A DNA stretch of 11,222 nucleotides from an uncultured Polynucleobacter sp. (GTDB lineage Bacteria > Pseudomonadota > Gammaproteobacteria > Burkholderiales > Burkholderiaceae): positions 1 through 11,222 of the forward strand of contig CALKUJ010000185.1 in NCBI GenBank assembly GCA_937996825.1, read 5' to 3'. Below the pieces are notes generated by a model. The model searched no databases. It was not told the DNA's origin and saw nothing but the letters and a program-made list of their open reading frames with translations. Shown here piece after piece: positions 6,293 to 11,222 of this stretch (position 1 is the stretch's first letter; every line of letters starts with the position of its first letter). Both the position numbers and the translations under genes were made by a program.

Positions 6293-7584
6293 CCAGTTTG
6301 CACACACGTCACATTCAGCCTTTGATCCTTGCGGGTCTTAATGGCGATAACTGGCGTTTAAAAGATTATGTGGCGCGCGGTGGTTATGCGCAGCTCAAAA
6401 GAATTTTGACTGAAGGCATCACGCCAGAAGCGGTGATTGCAGAAGTAAAAGCCTCTGGTCTGCGTGGCCGAGGTGGTGCAGGTTTCCCAACAGGTTTGAA
6501 GTGGAGCTTCATGCCACGTCAGTTCCCTGGCGATAAATACTTGGTGTGTAACACCGACGAAGGTGAGCCTGGCACATTCAAAGACCGCGACATCATGCGT
6601 TACAACCCGCATGCTTTGATTGAAGGCATGGCGATTGCAGCTTATGCCATGGGCATTGGTGTTGGTTATAACTACATTCACGGCGAAATTTGGCACGAGT
6701 ACGCTCGTTTCGAAGAGGCTTTAGAAGAAGCTCGCGCTGCAGGATTTTTGGGTAATAAGATTTGTGGATCTGAGTTCTCATTCCAATTACATGCTCACCA
6801 CGGTTGGGGCGCATATATTTGCGGTGAAGAGACAGCACTTTTGGAATCTTTAGAGGGTAAAAAAGGTCAGCCACGCTTCAAGCCACCTTTCCCAGCCAGT
6901 TTTGGTTTGTATGGCAAACCAACCACGATCAATAACACTGAAACATTCTCTGCTGTGCCATTCATTTTCCAGATTGGTGGCGAGGCTTATGCCAAGTTGG
7001 GTAAACCTAATAATGGCGGCACAAAGATTTTCTCAATCTCTGGTGACGTCGAGCGTCCAGGTAACTATGAGATCCCATTGGGCACACCATTTGCCAAGCT
7101 TCTAGAGTTGGCTGGTGGCATGCGCGGTGGTAAAAAAATTAAAGCAGTGATTCCTGGTGGTTCATCAGCTCCGGTTATTCCTGGTGCGATGATGATGGAC
7201 ACAGACATGGACTATGACGGTATTGCTAAAGCAGGTTCAATGTTGGGTTCAGGCGCTGTGATTGTGATGGATGAGACGCGTTGTATGGTCAAGTCATTGT
7301 TGCGCTTGTCTTACTTCTATCACGAAGAATCATGTGGACAGTGCACACCATGCCGTGAAGGTACCGGTTGGTTGTGGCGCATTGTGAATCGTATTGAGCA
7401 CGGAGAAGGTCGTCCGGAAGACTTGGATCTTTTGAACGACGTTGCTGCGAATATTCAAGGTAGAACAATTTGTGCATTGGGTGATGCTGCGGCGATGCCT
7501 GTGCGGGGCATGTTGAAGCATTACATGGATGAGTTTGCGTATCACGTTGAGCACAAGCGTTGCATTGTGCCGGCATACGTTTAA
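6289..7584 (+). CDS. nuoF: NADH-quinone oxidoreductase subunit F (NADH, FMN, cluster N3)
   Basis: NuoF (51-kDa subunit homologue) oxidises NADH, holds FMN and passes electrons to cluster N3. The 431-residue protein shows the flavin/NADH-binding stretch GLRGRGGAGFPTGLKW (57-72), the acidic NTDEGEPGTFKDR (88-100), and ICGEETALLESLEGKKGQPR (177-196). Cluster N3 ligands are Cys349, Cys352 and Cys355 in ESCGQCTPCREG, and Cys395 in TICALGDAAAMP. Length and spacing match E. coli NuoF closely. The ATGA overlap with nuoE and the GGAGG site at 6278-6282 support ATG 6289 and suggest coupled synthesis of the NuoE and NuoF partners. A 29-base gap, with its own ribosome site, leads to nuoG. Confidence 0.98.
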   Translation: MTSLHTRHIQPLILAGLNGDNWRLKDYVARGGYAQLKRILTEGITPEAVIAEVKASGLRGRGGAGFPTGLKWSFMPRQFPGDKYLVCNTDEGEPGTFKDRDIMRYNPHALIEGMAIAAYAMGIGVGYNYIHGEIWHEYARFEEALEEARAAGFLGNKICGSEFSFQLHAHHGWGAYICGEETALLESLEGKKGQPRFKPPFPASFGLYGKPTTINNTETFSAVPFIFQIGGEAYAKLGKPNNGGTKIFSISGDVERPGNYEIPLGTPFAKLLELAGGMRGGKKIKAVIPGGSSAPVIPGAMMMDTDMDYDGIAKAGSMLGSGAVIVMDETRCMVKSLLRLSYFYHEESCGQCTPCREGTGWLWRIVNRIEHGEGRPEDLDLLNDVAANIQGRTICALGDAAAMPVRGMLKHYMDEFAYHVEHKRCIVPAYV

Positions 7585-7613
7585 GCATTCGAAGAGATCG
7601 ACAGGAAAATAAG

Positions 7614-9920
7614 ATGGTTGAAATCGAAATTGATGGCAAAGCAGTAGAAATCCAACAGGGTTCTATGGTGATGGATGCGGCTAAGAAAATTGGCACGCAC
7701 ATCCCTCATTTTTGTTATCACAAGAAGTTATCGATTGCGGCTAACTGTCGCATGTGTTTGGTTGAAGTTGAAAAAGCTCCTAAACCATTGCCTGCTTGTG
7801 CAACACCAGTAACGCCTGGCATGAAAGTGTTCACGCATTCAGAAAAAGCCGTGCAAGCGCAAAAATCAGTGATGGAATTTTTGTTGATCAACCATCCTTT
7901 GGATTGCCCAATTTGCGATCAAGGTGGTGAGTGTCAATTACAAGATTTAGCAGTTGGTTACGGTAAAACTTCTTCACGTTACGATGAAGAAAAGCGTGTG
8001 GTCTTCCACAAGAATGTGGGTCCATTGATTTCAATGGAAGAGATGAGCCGTTGCATTCACTGCACACGTTGTGTTCGTTTTGGTCAAGAAATTGCTGGCG
8101 TCATGGAATTGGGCATGCTCAATCGTGGCGAGCATTCAGAAATCACTTCATTCGTTGGTAAGACTGTTGACTCAGAACTATCTGGCAACATGATCGATTT
8201 ATGCCCAGTGGGTGCTTTGACCAGCAAGCCATTCCGCTACTCAGCACGTACTTGGGAGTTAGGCCGTAAGCGTTCTGTGAGCCCACATGATTCTTTGGGT
8301 TCTAACGTGGTGATGCAAACCAAAGCCAATCAAGTATTGCGCACAGTGCCTTTAGAAAACGAAGCCATCAATGAATGCTGGATCAGTGATAAAGATCGCT
8401 TTGCTTATGAAGGCTTGAACAGCAAAGACCGTTTGAAAAATCCAATGGTCAAGCAAGACAATCAATGGATTGAAACAGACTGGGAGTCTGCTTTAGATTA
8501 CGTGGCGCGTTCATTGTCATCGATCAAAGAAGATCATGGCTCAGATGCCATCGCTGCTTTGGCTCACCCAATCTCAAGTGTTGAGGAGTTGTACCTTCTT
8601 AAAACACTCATGACTGGTTTAGGTTCAGACAATACTGAAACACGCTTGCGTGCTCAAGACGTGAGTGGTGCCGCTAAAGCACCATGGTTGGGTATGAAGA
8701 TTGCTGAAGTCGCTCAATTACAAAGAGCTTTCTTCATCGGCAGTTTCTTACGCAAAGATCAACCGCTATTGGCGGCTAGAGTTCGTGCCGCTGCTAAGCG
8801 TGGTTTGAAAGTGACTCGTTTGGGCGCAAGCACCGAAGACTGGTTGATGCCAGTGGCTGCCAGCGCTCAAGTTTCACCAGCGAATTGGCCAGCTGAATTA
8901 GCAGGCGTTGCTGCAGCAGTGGCACAAGCAAAGGGCGTGAGTGCCCCAAGCAATGCAGCCATCAGCGCTCAAGCAAAAGCCATTGCTGATAGCTTGTTAA
9001 GCGGTGAACGCAAAGCCGTGTTCTTGGGTGCAGCTGCGATGGCTCACCCACAGTTCGCACAATTACATGCATACGCACAGTTCATTGCAAACCAAACGGA
9101 AGCAACTTTGGGATTCTTGCCTGAAGGTGGTAACGCGGTTGGTGCGCACATTGTTAAAGCGGTGTCTGCAGCAGGTATCAATGGCTTGATGGCTAAAAAC
9201 CTCAAAGCAGTGTTGCTCATGAACATTGAGCCAGGCGCAGACTTGATTGATCCGCAGTTGGCGAAGCAGACTCTTGCTAAAGCCGGAACCGTGATTGCGA
9301 TGACTGCATTTGACAGCGCTGAACTTCGTGAAGTTGCAGACGTTCTATTACCGATCACACCATACACAGAAACTTCTGGCAGCTTCATCAATTTAGAGGG
9401 CAGCTTGCAATCTGTTCAAGCAGTTGTTAAGCCTTTGGGCTCAGCTCGTCCTGCCTGGAAAGTGCTTCGTGTTCTTGGTAATTTGATGAACATCGATGGT
9501 TTCTATTTCAACAGTTCAGATGAGGTTTTGGACGAAGCTGTTCCTAAGAATTTCGCTGAGCAATTAAATAACAGCACATCGACTGCACCAGCAGTCACCA
9601 GCACATTCACGCCAGCGATTGAGCGTTTGGCAGATGTGACGATTCATTCAAGTGATGCAATTGTGCGTCGTGCTCCTGCATTGCAGTTGACGCAAGATGC
9701 TAAGAAGGCCATGAAGTTGGGTGTACCAACAGATTTGATGATGCAGTTGCAGCTAAAAGAAGGTGATGTTGTGCGTGTTACTCAAGCTGGAGCTTCTGTG
9801 AACATGCCAGTCACTGAAGAGCGTGCCTTGACCAGTGGCGTTGTCAGACTTTCTGCAGGCACATCATTCAGTGCTCAATTGGGTGGAATGTTTGGTCAAT
9901 TATCTGTGGAGCGTGTATGA
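7614..9920 (+). CDS. nuoG: NADH-quinone oxidoreductase subunit G (clusters N1b, N4, N5)
   Basis: NuoG (75-kDa subunit homologue) is the largest hydrophilic subunit, carrying electrons from NuoF to NuoI. The N-terminal ferredoxin-like domain binds [2Fe-2S] N1b through Cys34, Cys45, Cys48 and Cys62. The next domain binds N5 through His94, Cys98, Cys101 and Cys107 (HPLDCPICDQGGEC), and N4 through Cys147, Cys150, Cys153 and Cys197. From about residue 215 a molybdopterin-oxidoreductase-like fold follows, starting with a TWELGRKRSVSPHD block and conserved WISDKDRFAYEGL; it is degenerate and presumably binds no cofactor. The E. coli-type N7 motif (CxxCxxxC) is absent, as in mitochondria. Alanine-rich stretches lie around residues 415-480. 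ATG 7614, seven bases after AGGA (7603-7606), gives the standard N-terminus MVEIEIDGK and 768 residues; the open frame extends upstream into nuoF but this is not used. The stop overlaps nuoH (ATGA). Confidence 0.97.
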   Translation: MVEIEIDGKAVEIQQGSMVMDAAKKIGTHIPHFCYHKKLSIAANCRMCLVEVEKAPKPLPACATPVTPGMKVFTHSEKAVQAQKSVMEFLLINHPLDCPICDQGGECQLQDLAVGYGKTSSRYDEEKRVVFHKNVGPLISMEEMSRCIHCTRCVRFGQEIAGVMELGMLNRGEHSEITSFVGKTVDSELSGNMIDLCPVGALTSKPFRYSARTWELGRKRSVSPHDSLGSNVVMQTKANQVLRTVPLENEAINECWISDKDRFAYEGLNSKDRLKNPMVKQDNQWIETDWESALDYVARSLSSIKEDHGSDAIAALAHPISSVEELYLLKTLMTGLGSDNTETRLRAQDVSGAAKAPWLGMKIAEVAQLQRAFFIGSFLRKDQPLLAARVRAAAKRGLKVTRLGASTEDWLMPVAASAQVSPANWPAELAGVAAAVAQAKGVSAPSNAAISAQAKAIADSLLSGERKAVFLGAAAMAHPQFAQLHAYAQFIANQTEATLGFLPEGGNAVGAHIVKAVSAAGINGLMAKNLKAVLLMNIEPGADLIDPQLAKQTLAKAGTVIAMTAFDSAELREVADVLLPITPYTETSGSFINLEGSLQSVQAVVKPLGSARPAWKVLRVLGNLMNIDGFYFNSSDEVLDEAVPKNFAEQLNNSTSTAPAVTSTFTPAIERLADVTIHSSDAIVRRAPALQLTQDAKKAMKLGVPTDLMMQLQLKEGDVVRVTQAGASVNMPVTEERALTSGVVRLSAGTSFSAQLGGMFGQLSVERV

Positions 9921-10993
9921 CCGACTTTATTCAAACAATCAATACCCACGGTTTAGCACTCTTCGGTGAGATGGCTTGGCCCATCGTTTGGACCTTGATC
10001 AAAATTGTGACCATTGTTTTACCGATGTTTGGTTGCGTGGCTTATTTGACTCTTTGGGAGCGCAAGTTAATTGGTTGGATGCACGTTCGTTTAGGTCCTA
10101 ACCGTGTTGGTCCTTTGGGCTTGTTGCAGCCAATCGCTGATGCGCTCAAGTTATTGCTCAAAGAAGTCATCATTCCAAGCAAGGCAAGCAAAGTTTTATA
10201 CATCGTGGCTCCAGTGATGGTGATTGCTCCTGCGTTTGCTGCATGGGCTGTGGTGCCATTCCAAGCAGACATGGTTCTAGCGAATGTGAACGCTGGTTTG
10301 TTGTATGTCATGGCGATCACATCTGTGGGTGTTTATGGCGTGATCTTGGCGGGTTGGGCATCCAACTCTAAATATGCTTTCTTGGGCGCAATGCGTGCCT
10401 CAGCGCAAATGGTGTCATATGAAATTGCGATGGGCTTTGCGCTTGCAGCTGTTTTAGTGATTTCTGGTACTTTGAATTTGAGCGACATCGTGAAGTCTCA
10501 GCAAACGGGTTACTTCGCCAGCATCGGTTTGAATTTCTTGTCTTGGAACTGGTTACCGCTATTGCCGATGTTCTTGATTTATTTCATCTCAGGCGTTGCT
10601 GAATTGAACCGTCATCCATTTGACGTGGTCGAAGGCGAATCTGAGATTGTGGCTGGTCACATGATTGAATACTCAGGCATGGCCTTTGCGATGTTCTTCT
10701 TGGCTGAATATGCCAATATGATTTTGATCGCTGCTTTGACCTCCATCATGTTCTTTGGTGGTTGGGCGCCTATCGTTGACTTGCCAATTTTGCGCGACAT
10801 TCCAGGCATCTTCTGGTTGGTTGCCAAAACATTCTTCTTCTTGTCTTGTTTTATTTGGTTGCGTGCGTCCTTCCCACGTTACCGCTATGACCAAATCATG
10901 CGTTTGGGTTGGAAAATCTTCATTCCGCTCACCCTGATCTGGTTGTTGGTGGTAGGTGTTTGGATCCAAACACCTTGGAATATCTGGAATTAA
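9917..10993 (+). CDS. nuoH: NADH-quinone oxidoreductase subunit H
   Basis: NuoH (ND1 homologue) is the membrane subunit that forms the entrance to the quinone chamber and links quinone reduction to proton pumping. The 358-residue protein is strongly hydrophobic, with about eight to nine membrane helices. Both family signatures are present: WERKLIGWMHVRLGPNRVGP (47-66) and AELNRHPFDVVEGESEIVAG (228-247), the latter on the cytoplasmic loop rich in conserved acidic residues. MRASAQMVSYE (159-169) is another conserved block. ATG 9917 overlaps the nuoG stop by four bases and has GGAG at 9908-9911. NuoI starts three bases after its stop. Confidence 0.98.
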   Translation: MTDFIQTINTHGLALFGEMAWPIVWTLIKIVTIVLPMFGCVAYLTLWERKLIGWMHVRLGPNRVGPLGLLQPIADALKLLLKEVIIPSKASKVLYIVAPVMVIAPAFAAWAVVPFQADMVLANVNAGLLYVMAITSVGVYGVILAGWASNSKYAFLGAMRASAQMVSYEIAMGFALAAVLVISGTLNLSDIVKSQQTGYFASIGLNFLSWNWLPLLPMFLIYFISGVAELNRHPFDVVEGESEIVAGHMIEYSGMAFAMFFLAEYANMILIAALTSIMFFGGWAPIVDLPILRDIPGIFWLVAKTFFFLSCFIWLRASFPRYRYDQIMRLGWKIFIPLTLIWLLVVGVWIQTPWNIWN

Positions 10994-10996
10994 GTC

Positions 10997-11222
10997 ATGA
11001 CAACAACTACACATTCCGTTCCCTTCTCGTTGCGCGACTTTTTGTCGAGCTTCTTGCTGCTCGAGCTGTTCAAAGGCATGGCCCTCACAGGCAAGTACAT
11101 GTTTTCGCGCAGCATCACCATTCAGTTTCCGGAAGAGAAGACACCTTTGTCTCCACGCTTTCGTGGCCTGCATGCTTTGCGTCGTTATGAAAACGGCGAA
11201 GAGCGTTGCATTGCTTGCAAAC
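10997..11222 (+). CDS. nuoI: NADH-quinone oxidoreductase subunit I, N-terminal part (cut by window end)
   Basis: NuoI (TYKY homologue) binds two [4Fe-4S] clusters, N6a and N6b, that pass electrons to N2 in NuoB. Only the first 75 codons are in the window. The amphipathic N-terminal region (FLLLELFKGMALTGKY, about 19-34) anchors the protein to the membrane arm. The family block QFPEEKTPLSPRFRGLHALR (43-62) follows, then RYENGEERCIACK with the first two cluster cysteines, Cys71 and Cys74. The remaining ligands lie beyond the right edge. ATG 10997 is three bases after nuoH and preceded by GGAA (10986-10989). The first 12 or so residues, Thr-rich, seem a little longer than in homologues I remember. 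Identification is certain; the 3' end is not visible. Confidence 0.96.
   Translation, partial: MTTTTHSVPFSLRDFLSSFLLLELFKGMALTGKYMFSRSITIQFPEEKTPLSPRFRGLHALRRYENGEERCIACK

Noticed and set aside
7560..7613. Upstream start for nuoG inside the end of nuoF
   Set aside because: The additional 18 residues are unlike any NuoG N-terminus; ATG 7614 has a proper ribosome site and the conserved MVEIEIDGK beginning.
7289..7702. 137-codon minus-strand open frame over the nuoF/nuoG junction
   Set aside because: Antisense shadow of two well-supported genes, Cys/His/Ser-rich composition without a coherent fold, no ribosome site noticed.
10673..11173. 166-codon open frame on the minus strand across nuoH and nuoI
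   Set aside because: It lies antisense to two certain genes with conserved proteins, has no recognisable domain, and is rich in Gln/Glu/Arg as expected from reading coding DNA backwards.
10909..11190. 93-codon plus-strand open frame overlapping nuoH and nuoI
   Set aside because: Out of frame with both real genes; no known motif; the nuoH and nuoI frames explain the conservation here.

Overview
This window is a conserved housekeeping segment of a betaproteobacterial chromosome. Protein sequence and gene order (pnp, quinone oxidoreductase, tpiA, secG, tRNA-Leu, then nuoA to nuoI) fit the order Burkholderiales. The moderate G+C, estimated by eye at 45 to 50 percent, and the preference for TTG leucine codons suggest a low-GC freshwater member such as Polynucleobacter or a relative. 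The order-level placement is fairly secure; the genus is a guess from memory of the families.

Layout, all genes on the + strand. Positions 2-610 hold the 3' part of pnp (polynucleotide phosphorylase: KH and S1 RNA-binding domains and an Ala/Gln tail). A zinc-independent NAD(P)H:quinone oxidoreductase (640-1653), triosephosphate isomerase tpiA (1665-2423) and the SecG translocase subunit (2444-2821) follow. A type II tRNA-Leu with anticodon GAG lies at 2892-2977 between two short non-coding stretches (2822-2891 and 2978-3069). From 3070 to the right edge runs a tightly packed nuo operon: nuoA, B, C, D, E, F, G, H and the first 75 codons of nuoI, which is cut by the window end.

The nuo genes encode proton-pumping NADH:quinone oxidoreductase (complex I). 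NuoE, F and G form the NADH-oxidising input module; NuoB, C, D and I form the connecting module that leads to the quinone site; NuoA and H are the first two membrane subunits. NuoJ to NuoN presumably lie beyond the right edge. The cluster-binding cysteines and histidine I looked for are present for N1a, N3, N1b, N4, N5 and N2; the NuoI clusters are only reached at their first two cysteines. NuoG lacks the extra N7 motif of the E. coli type. Gaps between nuo genes run from a 4-base overlap to 29 bases, with no terminator-like structure between them, as expected for one message.

I see no undescribed system, mobile element, CRISPR array, prophage or broken gene. The less routine observations are all in the two non-coding stretches around the tRNA: an 8-base upstream copy of the tRNA 3' acceptor strand, possible hairpins, and a TTG start codon for nuoA preceded by a near-copy of its start region. 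These are modest and could be chance.
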